NCBI RefSeq assembly: GCF_964340395.1
Contig: NC_135571.1
Span: 1,254,754-1,318,753, forward strand
DNA length: 64,000 nucleotides
Reading direction: 5' to 3'
From: Glandiceps talaboti
Lineage: Eukaryota > Hemichordata > Enteropneusta > Spengelidae
The notes under the pieces: generated by a model
Told to the model about the DNA's origin: nothing
Seen by the model: only the letters and a program-made list of their open reading frames with translations
Databases searched by the model: none
Position numbers and translations under genes: made by a program
Shown: positions 30,118-42,645 of the stretch, piece by piece
How positions within the stretch are numbered: the stretch's first letter is position 1
Layout of the letters: every line of letters begins with the position of its first letter

Positions 30118-30689
30118 AGGAAAGTTGCATGGTAGTGATATATTCACTGTAACAGATCAGTGGTGCATGGGTGTAGTGACGTCATGTATGAGATCGCCTC
30201 ATTAATCTAAATCTCTTGAATAACCATAGTTGTGTTAACGTGTATTGTTTGAAAACATGTCTATAGCGGAGGACAATGCGAGGATAAAAATAAAGAGGTC
30301 TGAGTAATGAATTAATGTAACAAAACACGTTCATGACAATTTCTCGCGTAAATGTGGGCACCGTCGATATTGTCGTATCATCTATAGATCTAAGGAAAGC
30401 AAAAAAAAAAAAAAAAAAACAATATTGTGAAAGATGAAGTGAAATACTTTGCATATTGGTATGGCACTTTATAGATATAACATCGTTGTAAACCATAGCC
30501 TCTTTTACGGCACTGTCCAAGGCACACTGGTTGCTTCGGCAGAAATATGTGCTCTGACTTGCGACAATGGGACATAATTATTAATTTCAATATGTGTGTA
30601 CAATTATAACTATACAACTGAAACAAAATTGAACGCCACTTGGCACAATAAAAGTCTCACCGACTTTTAATACTATATCTCATAGTTTT

Positions 30690-30985
30690 GTTCAAAATAT
30701 GTTTACCAACATTGCTACACTTTATCGTCTCACGTGACAACAATTCTTACCAGCCATTGCTACATTTCATCGTCTGCGGTGACAACAATTCTTTCTAACA
30801 TTGCTACATTTCTTGGTATGATTTGACAGCAATTCTTACTAACATTGCTACATTTTATCGTCTGCCGTGACAGCAATTCTTACTAACATTGCTACATTTT
30901 ATCGTCTGCCGTGACAGCAATTCTTACTAACATTGCTACATTCTATCGTCTGCCGTGACAGCAATTCTCACCAACATTTCATTTA
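30690..30985. repeat. Tandem repeat, about 46-bp unit, six copies
   Basis: The unit contains ATTCTTACTAACATTGCTAC and TTTTATCGTCTGCCGTGACA. The same family forms the head-to-head arrays at 9782-10340. Confidence 0.85.
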
Positions 30986-31229
30986 TTTACTTGTGATATT
31001 GTTCACGTATCTGCTTATGATATTATAAATTTGACATTGGACATTTACGCTCCAAAATGTAACAATTAATACTACAGAACCCCATGATACGCACACGAGT
31101 ACTTGACGTGTTCTCCAAGGCAGACTGACAGTGTACTTTCACGAGCATAACGGATGCAATTACATTAAAAAAAACACTTACAAAGCATTAGTTGAAGAGT
31201 AATAAGGAAGATTTGTTAAAAATGACAAT

Positions 31230-31640
31230 TTTAGTTTAGTTTAGTCTTTCTTTATTCCAATAACTGAACATACATACATCCGTTTATCCCCGGATGAGGG
31301 ATACAGGAATACATAAGAACGAATAAAGGAGGTCATGTGAGCCAAAAGCACAAAAACAGCTGAGAAATAAATATATATATATATACAGACTACGATTCAA
31401 AACAAAAAGGAAATCAGATACTGTTCCTGATCCTGAAACAATCTATAATGAATTTTGCAGTCGTCACTACAATAGTTTTATCTATACTTGACATAATTAC
31501 GATGAACTTAGTCTCGTCATCCTTATCCATAAGATCAGAGTAAATAGTGGATATCGTTTGAAAGAAACTCTGTCTTTGTTGATTGTATCTAGAGCAACTG
31601 ATCAAGAGATGAACTTCAGACTCAGTATGGCGTGGTATGC
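31230..31640 (-). mobile_element. 5'-truncated LINE (CR1/L2-like) 3' end
   Basis: On the minus strand a frame ending at 31414 carries a typical reverse-transcriptase C-terminal tail: HTESEVHLLISCSRYNQQRQ, then SFFQTISTIYSD. An H-x-L-x-x-C-x-x-Y pattern is characteristic of CR1/Jockey-group elements. A 3' untranslated region of about 180 bp follows and ends GGAATAAAGAAAGACTAAAC with ACTAA-type terminal repeats at about 31230-31247. The start of the element is lost, so this is a dead 5'-truncated insertion. Confidence 0.8.
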
Positions 31641-31719
31641 TTTCTAATTTTCAATACAACTATTCGTCATGCCTTGCAATACTAAAGGAAAGCCAATACA
31701 TGTAGTACAATTATGGGGG

Positions 31720-32580
31720 GGGGGGGGGGGTTAAATCATTTTAGTTCTCATCCGAAAAGACTAGTTTCTTCTGAGATCAACATTTTTTTACCCCAAGATA
31801 TAAATATTCATTGACTTCTTTTACACCTCATCAAACTCTCACGGAAGTATTGTGACCGATGAGTATCTTATTTTGTGGTCGAAATAATTTAAAAAAATCA
31901 AATTAAAGTGAAATAAAGTAAAATTCCGACCTATCTACCCTATTTTCTGAGGTCATGTTATCGGGAAAAAAACAATTTTTTTGTTATGCCTAATTCAAAA
32001 ACACAGGGCAATGTCGGGAAAATCCTGATGCACCAGGCGGATTATTCCCTAAATCAGTTTATTTCTGACACATTTCACTTCTTGCATGTTTGTTTTAAAA
32101 ATATCAATATTTGCGTAATCTCTTTTCATCTTTGGTCCGTACATGCATAGAGCAAACATCTGTTTAAAAGTAGTACCATCTCATTGTTCGCCCCGATACA
32201 AACTCTTCTGCTTAAAGTCACAGCTTGCGATTTACTAACGCTTTCTGGTTTATATACACATGTTTACCTTAAAATCTTGTTTGCCCAAGTTTGGTAGGAA
32301 ACAGGGATAAAACAATTGATGAGATTGACATCAGCTTGACAGATTAATGTAACAGACATACTGCTCACCACCTAATGACCTGGATGCAGCTGTGACGTAC
32401 ACATGTATATGTGTGTAAGCAGACACACCTATGACATATGCTACATATTATATGTTTGAATTTGTTTGAAAATTGTCCCCCACCTGTGCAGTTGCAATAT
32501 CGTCATTTAGTAAACGCCAGTAACAGTAATGCATATCTAATCTAGTGTAAAGCAGAATCTAAGGTCAATCTCACAATACC
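31720..32580. other. Intergenic, nothing recognised
   Basis: Only a G homopolymer near 31714-31730 and AT-rich sequence are seen. Confidence 0.4.
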
Positions 32581-32589
32581 GTACAGCTT

Positions 32590-32938
32590 TTCTGTTTGAT
32601 ACAACCATGTCGAAACCAACAAGAAACTCCATATGCCACACTTCAATAGCAAGATCACATTTTTTGCTACATTCAGTCTAAATGAAATAAACCATTTAAA
32701 TGTATTGCAACTCCATGCAGACATTCGGGCGCCAATGTTTTTCTTAGTATCAAACACACGATGAAGGTACATAAAATGTCCTTTACGATGTTCATATGAT
32801 GTCTGTATAGTGGCATGTATAGTTCATTTCACTTAGACAAAATGTAGCAAGAAACTGTACTCATTCAATCTTGCTATCTTAAAGTCTAGCATGTCCAGTT
32901 TGTTATTGGTTTCTGCATGGTTGTATCAAACAGAAAAG
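32590..32938. mobile_element. Foldback family T, copy D
   Basis: The best preserved copy: left end CTTTTCTGTTTGATACAACC, right end GGTTGTATCAAACAGAAAAG, a perfect 20-bp terminal inverted repeat. The interior shares GACATTCGGGCGCCAATG with copies C and F. Non-coding. Confidence 0.88.
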
Positions 32939-32994
32939 CTGTACAGTATTGTGAAATTGACTGTAATATAAAATTACACTGCCGGATTGATTCA

Positions 32995-33390
32995 TAAGGC
33001 GTAAAATAAATTGTGTGGTTCCGGTTACATTCAATGTTAAAATAGGTGGGGTAGGTAGATTTTTTATTTTATTCTATTATATATTTTTTTCATGTGTGAG
33101 TGTCTATCTAGTTCAGGTTTTCCATTGTTTTCCAAATGGTCTCTGTGTTGTTTATTTCTTCCTATCAGATGTACTGGCTGTACATCTTACAGATTGGAAG
33201 AATAGTTTTATCTTATCTTTTAAAGTTGATTCAGTTTCCGCGCCAACTATTTTTTTGCGAGACTTCACACGAATTTCGCGGTTATATCATTATTTTTCTC
33301 GAATATACGTAAAAAAAAGTTTAGGGTCGGCGTGAAAAACTAGATGGGGTCGGGTAACCGGAACCAAACAACTTTTTTATTTGGCTTAAA
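32995..33390 (+). mobile_element. TIR element family N, copy N2
   Basis: The left end AAATTGTGTGGTTCCGGTTA is matched by GGTAACCGGAACCAAACAAC on the right. The interior contains GGTGGGGTAGGTAGATTTTT and TTTCTTCCTATCAGATGTAC. It directly abuts foldback copy D on its left and a fragment (33505-33590) of the same family T on its right. Confidence 0.85.
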
Positions 33391-33504
33391 GCAAATGTGT
33401 ATATACGGATGTTCAATAAAGTTTTTATGACAATGTTTAATATCGCCTACAGTGTTATGTGTTCGAACTATCCGGGATAATGGACGAGGACATTAGTTCA
33501 ATGT

Positions 33505-33590
33505 TGTATTCATTCAATCTTGCTATCTTAAAATGTAGCATGTCCAGTTTCTGATTGGTTTCTGCGTGGTTGTATCAAAAAGAAAACCTG
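33505..33590. mobile_element. Foldback family T, right-end fragment (copy E)
   Basis: CATTCAATCTTGCTATCTTA, TGTCCAGTTTCTGATTGGTT and GCGTGGTTGTATCA match the right arm of copies C and D. The left half is absent. Confidence 0.7.
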
Positions 33591-33730
33591 CACGGTATTG
33601 TGAAATTGAAATGACCTTTGACACTGCTGGATTGATTCATTATGCAAATGTCTAAACGATATTCATACTGTGTGTTCTAACTATCCAGGCGAGGATATTA
33701 GTTGGATAAAAACTTAATTGCTTAGGTTTA

Positions 33731-33889
33731 ATGTGTGTGTGTGTGTGTGTGTGTGTGTGGGGGGGGGGATTCCTTTCGAAAAACACAATTTTACTAATAA
33801 CAGAATCATTTTTTGTCAGAGATTTATACCCCTGTCTGTCTTGTATGTATGTATGTATGTATGTATGTATGTATGTATGTATGTATGTA

Positions 33890-33940
<51 letters not shown>

Positions 33941-34115
33941 ATGTATGTATGTATGTATGTATGTATGTATGTATACTATGTATGCATGTATGCATGTATG
34001 CATGTATGTATGTATGTATGTATGTATGTATGTATGTTTGTTTGTTTGTTTGTTTGTATATCTGTCTGTATGTATGTCTGCCTGCCTGTCAGGTAGGTCA
34101 GTCAGTCAGTCAGTC
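33731..34115. repeat. (GT)n with G run, then (TATG)n/(TCTG)n compound array
   Basis: GT repeat and G homopolymer at 33731-33768. TATG units from about 33843, TCTG units from about 33891, TATG again from about 33940, then TTTG, TCTG, CCTG and TCAG blocks to 34115. Open frames through it are artefacts. Confidence 0.95.
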
Positions 34116-35610
34116 TGTTCGTCTGTCATTTTGACGGCATGAGTGACTTTCATAAATACTATCAATTACTATTTTATTCAAACTCTATTTATGTCACTAA
34201 ATGTACTGGCAATAAATAACATGCCATATTATGTATTTGCTAAAATCATGTCCAACGTGTGTGACCAGCTGGATAGATATGACAGTAAAGGTGCTCTGTT
34301 TGTTTTAACTGAGACACAACAATTTACATATACTTAACTCGAACCATGTCTATGGTGTGATATTCCAAAACTTCGAAGTCTGTAATCACATGCTATCCTA
34401 CAGAGCAAACAATTGGATTTTCGGACACCCTTCATGCAGTCCACGTGTCTGTTTTACCAACCATGTTTTGCTTTCAAATGGTAATGCACTGACACTGCAG
34501 ACATCGTCTTTGAAAGCAAATGTGTCGACTTACTTAATCGACAGTTTCGGACTTTGTTCTGTTGCATTGCGATGCGTTGCGATGTGTTGCATGGCGCGCG
34601 TTGCGTTGTGTTGCATGGCGCGCGTTGCGTTGGGTTGCGTTGCGCGCGTTGCGTTGTGGTAAGTACACACACCAGGCTATGGTTATCATGTTTAGACTAA
34701 GGACCCATTGCATTATTATCATAAACATACTTAGACCATTCAGTTGATACCCAGCCGAGTCATAATCGTTACACTGTAACCAAACCTGTGCTAACTAGTT
34801 TTTTCCAAAATTAAACAGTTGAAGACTTTCACATTATATATAGATGAGGTTGAATACTTTGTTCTTGATCCCATGAACATTAGACTTGCTCTCAGCCCAT
34901 TGGCCTAAGCTTGCTGAAGTGTCATTATTGTATATCAACTTTAACCAAGTAGGTTATGAAAAGCTGTGATATCAGAAAATATCCCAATTCCACTATTACC
35001 ATGTACTTTCAATGATTACATAAGAGTAACTATTCACTGTAACACAGCTAACTGTGGACCATGTTACCCCTGAAACAACTCTTAATATGAAATGGTGTCC
35101 TGTTTTTTTGAAAACATAAAGTTTCATTCCTGAACTATATTATACAATCGGATTAGTCTGATAGTTGCACAAAGCTTAAGCTCCCATACACCAGCCTTTC
35201 TAGGGCTGCAATGTGTTACCATATGGTTTCCCACCCTGACCAGAGTTTTTGCACTATACCAGATGTTTCAATACATTTAAACATGTGGTGTGGCCTGTAA
35301 TCCTGTATTTTATTGTTTGTATGACTATCTTTAGATTTGTCTTCTTTGATCGATAAAGTATACGGCGAAAAAGACCCTGAAGCTGTTGCTAAGGTTATGC
35401 TCTATATATCATGTATGCTAATAATTCTAAATTTCAAACAAAAATCCGCAATTTTACCTTGACTAGTTATTAATCCTTTCCATCTGTCCCTGATATATCA
35501 ATAATTCAATTTTATCTATAAAGCGATGTCAGAAGTTACTCAAACACACCATACGATATCATTGTACCAGATCCATTTGCTCATCAATATACAGTGGATT
35601 TCGAGAAAGA
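34116..35610. other. Intergenic with a GC-rich pentamer block
   Basis: At about 34560-34662 a GTTGC/GCGTT-type pentamer repeat forms an isolated GC-rich, CpG-rich patch in AT-rich DNA. No gene was recognised in the rest. Confidence 0.6.
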
Positions 35611-35617
35611 GCTCAGC

Positions 35618-35938
35618 GACTCTGTGATACAACCACGCAGAAATCAATAAGAAAGTATGCATGCTACAATTTAATGTTGCAAGTTATCAATTTATTGCTA
35701 CATTTTGCATAAATGAAATAACAGCGTATGTATACTGCAACAAGACACAGACACGCTGGCGCCAATGTTTTTGAAGGCTACCTTCGATGTCTGCATAATA
35801 GCACGTCAGATCATTTCATTTTAACAAAATGTTGCAAGAAACTGTATTCATTCAATCTTGTTATCTTATAAAGTGTAGCATAATTATGTAGTTTCTTGTT
35901 GACTTCTGCTTGGTTGTAATAACTTGTATCAAACGGAG
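35618..35938. mobile_element. Foldback family T, copy F
   Basis: Left end GTGATACAACCACGCAGAAA, interior CACGCTGGCGCCAATGTTTT, right arm CATTCAATCTTGTTATCTTA, ending near TTGTATCAAACGG. The right terminus carries a small tandem duplication (TGGTTGTAATAACTTGTATC). Confidence 0.75.
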
Positions 35939-35939
35939 C

Positions 35940-36610
35940 TGCTGAACGGTAATTTGAAATCGCTGTACATTTCGAAGACAAAGTTACAAAATCCATCTTT
36001 GGGACGATAGCACAATATTGCACGAGTTCAATAAACGAAAGATGTTCGTTTAGGACTACCGGAAACCCAGCACTGTATATCACATTAGAAGTAATTATTT
36101 ATCAACTTCTCAACATCTCAGTAGTATATCATTGAAAGCGTGAAACCTTTCGAAATTTGGTTAGAAGTGTGAAAATGGAGTTTATTGCGCGCCAGACCTC
36201 CCTCACCCCAAGTTAAAGCTTGTGTGTCATTGTGCGATCGATTGGTAATTTAAAAAAAAAACTTTTTGTGCCGGAAATTGCTCCTAATACAGAAATACAT
36301 TGTAGATTAAGACGTGTGCACTTCTAGCATGTTTTGTACGTCTATTTAAAACAGTTTGCATAATTTACATTTTCAATAAATATCATTGACAAGCAATAAC
36401 TGCAGACACTTAGTGGGTTTATAATACATTGATCTTGTCACTTCTTGCTTTGACCTCTGACCCACATTCCGAAATATGGATTTTTTGGTCAAACTTTGAA
36501 ATATCTAATATGAAATAAACATTCCTTTAATGGAGTGTAGATGAATCGTATGTGAAATGGCCTATAACTTGTGAAATGCAGAACTAGTATTTAAATGAAA
36601 TATTCATTTA
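35940..36610. other. Intergenic, nothing recognised
   Basis: No supported exon or repeat. Confidence 0.4.
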
Positions 36611-36617
36611 CTTGTTT

Positions 36618-37065
36618 GTATAATGTGATATGATATGATATGATATGATATGATGTGATACGATATGATATGAGATGAAATGATGTGATGTGATATGATA
36701 TGATATGATATGATATGAAATGAAATGATGTGATATGATATGATAGAATGTGATGTGCTATATGTAACGAAAGAACAGCAAAACACATCAAAACACAACG
36801 TAACGCATGCAGCGTAATGCGAAGCAACGCAACTCATCGCAACGGAACGCAACGGAACGCATCGCAACGCAACGCAACGCAACGCATCGCATCGCATCGT
36901 AACACAACATGTACATGTACACAAAACAACAAAGCGCAACACAGGACAACACAACACAACACAACACAACATAACACAGCACATGACAGCATAGCACACC
37001 ACAGCACGGCACAACACAACACAACACAACACAACACAACACAACACAACACAACACAACACAAC
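36618..37065. repeat. Three adjoining pentanucleotide satellites
   Basis: (GATAT)-type repeats at about 36625-36765, (GCAAC)-type repeats at about 36790-36905, and (ACAAC/ACACA)-type repeats at about 36930-37065. All keep a 5-bp step although the base composition changes sharply. The frames of up to 167 residues here are repeat translations. Confidence 0.93.
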
Positions 37066-37069
37066 CTTA

Positions 37070-38090
37070 GAGTTGACGCAAATACCTGCAAACGGTGATC
37101 TATTCATAATGTACGGTACGTAATATAATATATACGTCTAATGATAGAAATTACCTAGGTACCATATGACGTATTAGTGAAACCAACGATGCAAATATGT
37201 CCAGCGATTTACCGTCAATTCTGTAAAATATACCCGTGACAGATGTTTACTCCAGCTGTCAAGCTTTAAGTATTTAGTACATATATATTTATAAATTGTA
37301 ACAAGTCACACTACACGACATAAACACTCTCAAACAAATATATTTCCTGTTCGCATTTGTTCTTGACACACGATTATTAATCTTGGATTTACAAAATCAA
37401 GGTAATACATTATTTACAGAATTCATCATATGATGGATGAGTTTGACCAGACACACAGCTGTAAGGCTAGTGGTATTGTTTTATGTATTAATTCAAGTTA
37501 CAAGAGGATAATGGAATCATCTTTACATCAGTCATCAGGCTTTGATCTGTATTTTTATATCAATTACTTTAACAGCTGTATTCCGATTCGCTTGGTACCT
37601 TTGCCTTAATTCAACGTCAGGCAATTCCAATATTAAAGGGGTACACACGCTGAGTCTATACGTTATCGGATGTAATGTTTGCTGTAATAAAATTGTCGTC
37701 CAATGGATCTATAGCAATAGTAATAAAGTTATATATAATATACCATGTGGCAGAAGCCTCTGTCAAGGAACACCATATCATATCATATCATATATTCATA
37801 ACCACAGCCTCGTACATGGATTTAAACTCCAATAACGCCTGTAGCTGTTATTGTACACATGTAATAGGTACTCACAGTATTCTAGTCACTGCAGCATAGC
37901 TAAACATCACCTGACTGAACTCAAACATGGTATTGAGATATAACCTACATAATAACTGATGACGTAATTTATTATGCGTATGAAATAATGGAGTAAATCC
38001 TTACTATGTAAAAAACTTCTAACAATGGCAGAAGACAATTGTAATGTTATAGAAGACATGCATTGATATTATATACTAGAATCGTTTAAT
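37070..38090. other. Intergenic, nothing recognised
   Basis: A short ATATC repeat lies at about 37777-37795. No gene evidence. Confidence 0.4.
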
Positions 38091-38099
38091 TAAGATTTT

Positions 38100-38310
38100 A
38101 TATAGGATAGGATGGGATAGGATGGGATGGGATAGGATGGGATAGGATGGGATAGGATGGGATAGGATAGGATAGGATGGGATGGGATGGGATAGGATAG
38201 GATAGGATATAGGATGGGATGGGATGGGAGGGGATGGGATGGGATAGGATGGGGTGCGATGGGATGGGATGGGATAGGATAAGAGAGGAGAGGATACTAT
38301 AGGATAGGAT
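38100..38310. repeat. (GGATA)n/(GGATG)n pentamer satellite
   Basis: About 40 pentamers alternating GGATA and GGATG with a few variants. Confidence 0.95.
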
Positions 38311-38747
38311 AGAATATCGTGATGTTCATTGGACATTGATAATTCTGACAGTGGTTGCACTGACTATACCGGTATAGAATTGAATTCAAACGGACATAAA
38401 TCACATACAGGACTCTAGTCTAAAAGGACTTTCACCAGCAACGTACTTAGCTACCATTTTAACTCATGGCTGCTGGGTTGGGGCTGAGGTGGGATCGGCG
38501 TGGAGAAGGGTCAGTGTTTTGAAATTGGACTTGTGTATTCTCAAACAGTCCCCATGCGCTGTGTTTACATGACCCCAACAGCTTTGATGAGCTAGGTTAA
38601 CATGACCCCCCTCCCACCTCACAGCCTCGATGAGGTATGAGAAACTCTCTTCCTCGTCTCTTTTTCAGAGGATTTTGCCAAACTGAAAATGAAGGTATGT
38701 GATTTTTTAATTTACTGGCAACCAGAGATGAAATGAATTCTCCAGAT

Positions 38748-39110
38748 TAGACCTGACAAAAAAAATTAAGCTCAATTTTAGAAGAGGTGGGCTAGGTAGA
38801 TTTTTTATTTAATTTTTTATATATGTGAGTGTCTAGTTCAGGTAGTTATGTTTTCTGTGTTTTCATATGGTCTCTGTGTTATTGGTTTCTTCCTATCAGA
38901 TGTACAGCCATTACAGATTGGAAGAACAGTTTTATATTGTCCTTTTAAAATTGTTGTCAGTTTCTGTATCCACTATTTCTTGCGAGACTTCACAATTGTC
39001 TCGATTGTATTATTTGTTTTCTCTCGAATTCTAAAATAAAGTTTAGGGTTGGTAGTAACAACTAGGTGGGGTCGGGTAACCGGAACCAAACAATTTTTGA
39101 TAAGCCTAAT
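38748..39110 (+). mobile_element. TIR element family N, copy N3
   Basis: Right end GTAACCGGAACCAAACAATT, then TTTGATAAGCC. Interior AGATGTACAGCCATTACAGA and GTGAGTGTCTAGTTCAGG match copies N2 and N4. The left end is diverged. Confidence 0.78.
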
Positions 39111-40670
39111 CAACTATCGTGTCATTTATTGTTCCTGGTTTGTAATGATATTAGTAATATACTGTACGAGTGTGTAGTAGAAGTATTTTTGCTTTATTTG
39201 AATTGTACGGAAAGAAAAATCCAAAATTGTAGAAAAGTGTGTCTTTTCAACTTTTACTTATAATTATTCCAAACAAGTGAACAGGTAGATTAGATACGTT
39301 GTATAATTAACAGTCTGATTAAGAATGTGTTTGTTTGTGTGTGCATACAGAGTTGTTTAATGAAAACAATGTCCGACTTGCAACCAGTGCGTTTGTACCT
39401 CCGCTCCATGAATAGACTAAAAGATCAGCCGCCGTGGGCGCTCTTCTCATCCATTTCCCATAAACTGAGGGGATTGACGTGAGGGTCCCCCCCCCCTACA
39501 GATTTATTGTACAGTCTAACAGTGCAGGTGTACTGACAATAACTGATAATAATTGATAATCAGTGGAGGATACTCACAGACCTCGGATCTTACAATATAA
39601 TCCATAAAACATATCATAACGTCATTTTGTTTCTATTTATAGATAAAGGTGGCGAATCGTACAGAATGGTGAAACGAATACGAGGTAACATTTTGTGTTC
39701 TTGGTTTCTGTCTGCTTATAACATTCGTGTTCTCAAAAATTACTTGGTATGTATTGACGAACTATATATTTTACCAAATTCGTGCTTTTAAAGTAATGCA
39801 ATTTACTCATAAAAGGTCATTTTGTAGGCCTATCAAACTGACGTTCGTTCACATTGCTGGTACCGTTACGTGGGTGGGGGTGGCGGTGTTATTTTGTCAC
39901 CTTGGGGGCGCACTTCATAATTTGAGGTTTCGTATCACCTTTATTTCATTTCATGAGAATGTCTTTATATACATATGTATACCTGAACATTTCCTGATAT
40001 TATAGAGGAGTATTTTAAAATATCGAATATTTACAAAAATGTGTTGGTACATTTACGCACCAGAATATCTCAACTCAATTGAGTGTAGTTTTACTTACGA
40101 TGAGTAAAAAAGGAAAACAAAATGCACTCCTGTGTTTGAATTCCATTGTCTATAATTTATACATTACACTGTATCTTGACTCCCAGTGTGGAAGAGAATT
40201 ATATCGAAACCCGCCCCATTGCGGTCGGAAGTTACACACAACTTGTATTGTTGTCATTATTTCACTAGCTAAAACATGCATGGGTGAGAAATAGAATCAC
40301 AAACACAAAATGGACTGAAAATTAAATATGTCACATAACTTTGGGAGTTTTTTCTCCAAGCCCTACAAACTGAGGGTGTTGTACAAGAAGTGTAAGATTC
40401 AATCGATCACACATAATGTACCAATTAATGCTTCAGTTTTGTTTTTGTAAGAATAAACCGTACATATGAAAAAAAACCCACTGGATTAAGATGGAATGTG
40501 ATGTGGGACTCGTTCGGAAATTTTCGTTTCCCCAATTCGTGCGAGATATTCAATCTCAGTCCACTAACCTAGGGGGGGGGGGGCAGATTTACTGCCAGGA
40601 TATGAGAACAACCAGTCACCAATTCAAACCTTTATATTTATAAAAAGTTCAAGCTTATGTGAGGATGCAT
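39111..40670. other. Intergenic, no supported gene
   Basis: Short C run near 39488 and G run near 40573. The frames at 39727 and 40079 have no domain. Confidence 0.4.
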
Positions 40671-40677
40671 TGTTATA

Positions 40678-40678
<1 letters not shown>

Positions 40679-40708
<30 letters not shown>

Positions 40709-41427
40709 CATACATACATACATCCATCCATCCATCCATCCATCCATACATCCATCCATCCATCCATCCATACATACATACATACATACGTCCATCCATC
40801 CATACATACATACATACATACATACATCCATCCATCCATCCATCCATACATACATACATACATACATACATCCATCCATACATACATACACACATACATA
40901 CACGCATGCATGCATACATACATACATACATACATACATACATACACACACATACATACATACACACATACATACACGCATGCATGCATACATACATACA
41001 TACATACATACATCCATCCATCCATCCATCCATCCATACATACATACATACATACATCCATCCATCCATACATACATACATACATACACACATACATACA
41101 CGCATGCATGCATACATACATACATACATACATACACACATACATACATACATACATACATACATACACACATACATACACGCATGCATGCATACATACA
41201 TACATACATACAGACAGACAGGCAGGCAGCCAGACAGAGAGAGACAGATAGACATACATACATACATACATACATACATACACATATACATACATACATA
41301 CATACATACACACATACAAGCAAGTATGCATACATGCATGCATACATACATACATACATACATACATACGTACATACACAGTCTGACAGACAGACAGACA
41401 TACATACATACATACATGCAAACAGTC

Positions 41428-41458
<31 letters not shown>

Positions 41459-41611
41459 GAGAGACATACATACATACATACATACCTACATACATACATA
41501 CATACATACACACACATACATACATACATACATACATACATACACAGTCTGACAGACATACAGGCAGGCAGGGAGATATACAGACAGACAGGCAGGCAGG
41601 CAGACAGAGTC

Positions 41612-41642
<31 letters not shown>

Positions 41643-41676
41643 TAGATAGACAAGACAGACAAATAGTCAGATGTAC

Positions 41677-41719
<43 letters not shown>

Positions 41720-41720
41720 C
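40679..41720. repeat. 1-kb compound tetranucleotide array
   Basis: CATA units dominate, with blocks of CATC, CACA, CAGA and CAGG. A composite segment (CACACATACATACACGCATG followed by CATGCATA) recurs about four times (near 40888, 40965, 41088 and 41165), showing higher-order duplication. Frames of up to 370 residues on both strands arise because a 4-bp repeat avoids stops. Confidence 0.97.
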
Positions 41721-41918
41721 TGGGACAGAGAGAGATACCTACAGCAATATTTGATTTTACAAGGAACAGAATCACTGCTTCAGTGTCCAATACACGGATT
41801 AGTTATTTATTGTTGTCAGTACTATATATATAATTATGTAGTTTTATAGTCTTTTATTCCTATAAATCTACTTCAATAAACATATCATATATTCTTACAA
41901 ATTTGTAAGTTATATAAA

Positions 41919-42366
41919 TTGTTACATACACATGGATGCTGTAAGAATGACTGTTTATCATATTGGTGTAACACATAAATTGTTACATACACATGTAGGG
42001 CTGTAAGAATGACTGTTTATCATATTGGTGTAACACATAAATTGTTACATACTCATGTAGAGTTGTAAGAATGACTGTTTATCATATTGGTGTAACACAT
42101 AAATTGTTACATACTCATGTAGAGTTGTAAGAATGACTGTTTATCATATTGGTGTAACACATAAATTGTTACATACTCATGTAGAGTTGTAAGAATGACT
42201 GTTTATCATATTGGGTGTAACACATAAATTGTTACATACACATGTAGGGCTGTAAGAATGACTGTTTATCATATTGGGTGTAACACATAAATTGTTACAT
42301 ACACATGTAGGGCTGTAAGAATGACTGTTTATCATATTGGTGTAATACATAAATTGTTACATATAT
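41919..42366. repeat. Minisatellite, 62-bp unit, about 7 copies
   Basis: The unit contains TTGTTACATACACATGTAGG, GCTGTAAGAATGACTGTTTA and TCATATTGGTGTAACACATA. It lies about 280 bp beyond the stop of the TRIM gene and may be in its 3' untranslated region. Confidence 0.95.
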
Positions 42367-42645
42367 GTAAGGTTTCTAAGAATTGCTCTCATAATCTAAT
42401 GTGTTGTCAAAGTATTTTACTAATGTCGAGATAATTGTTTATCACCCATGACAGTTTGTTTCCATTGACGGGTGATAAATGTTTAACATACAGAAACTGT
42501 CATTGTATTTAAAAGGAGCAATGTGTACATATTTATATGCAGTCAGTTATTCACTCTCTTCCTGAAATCATGTAGTGATTTATCACGTGACTCTACGACA
42601 ACGACGCTTAGAACGTTAAGTTCTCTGTCAGTTTTGATTTTGTCC

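Noticed and set aside
36591-37107. Frames rich in C, V, L and H-I-I-S-Y
   Set aside because: Pentanucleotide satellite translated in several frames; not membrane proteins.
40638-41790. Open frames of 193-370 residues on both strands
   Set aside because: They are translations of 4-bp repeats (CMYV, HTYI and the like) in overlapping frames; no start context, domain or splice structure.
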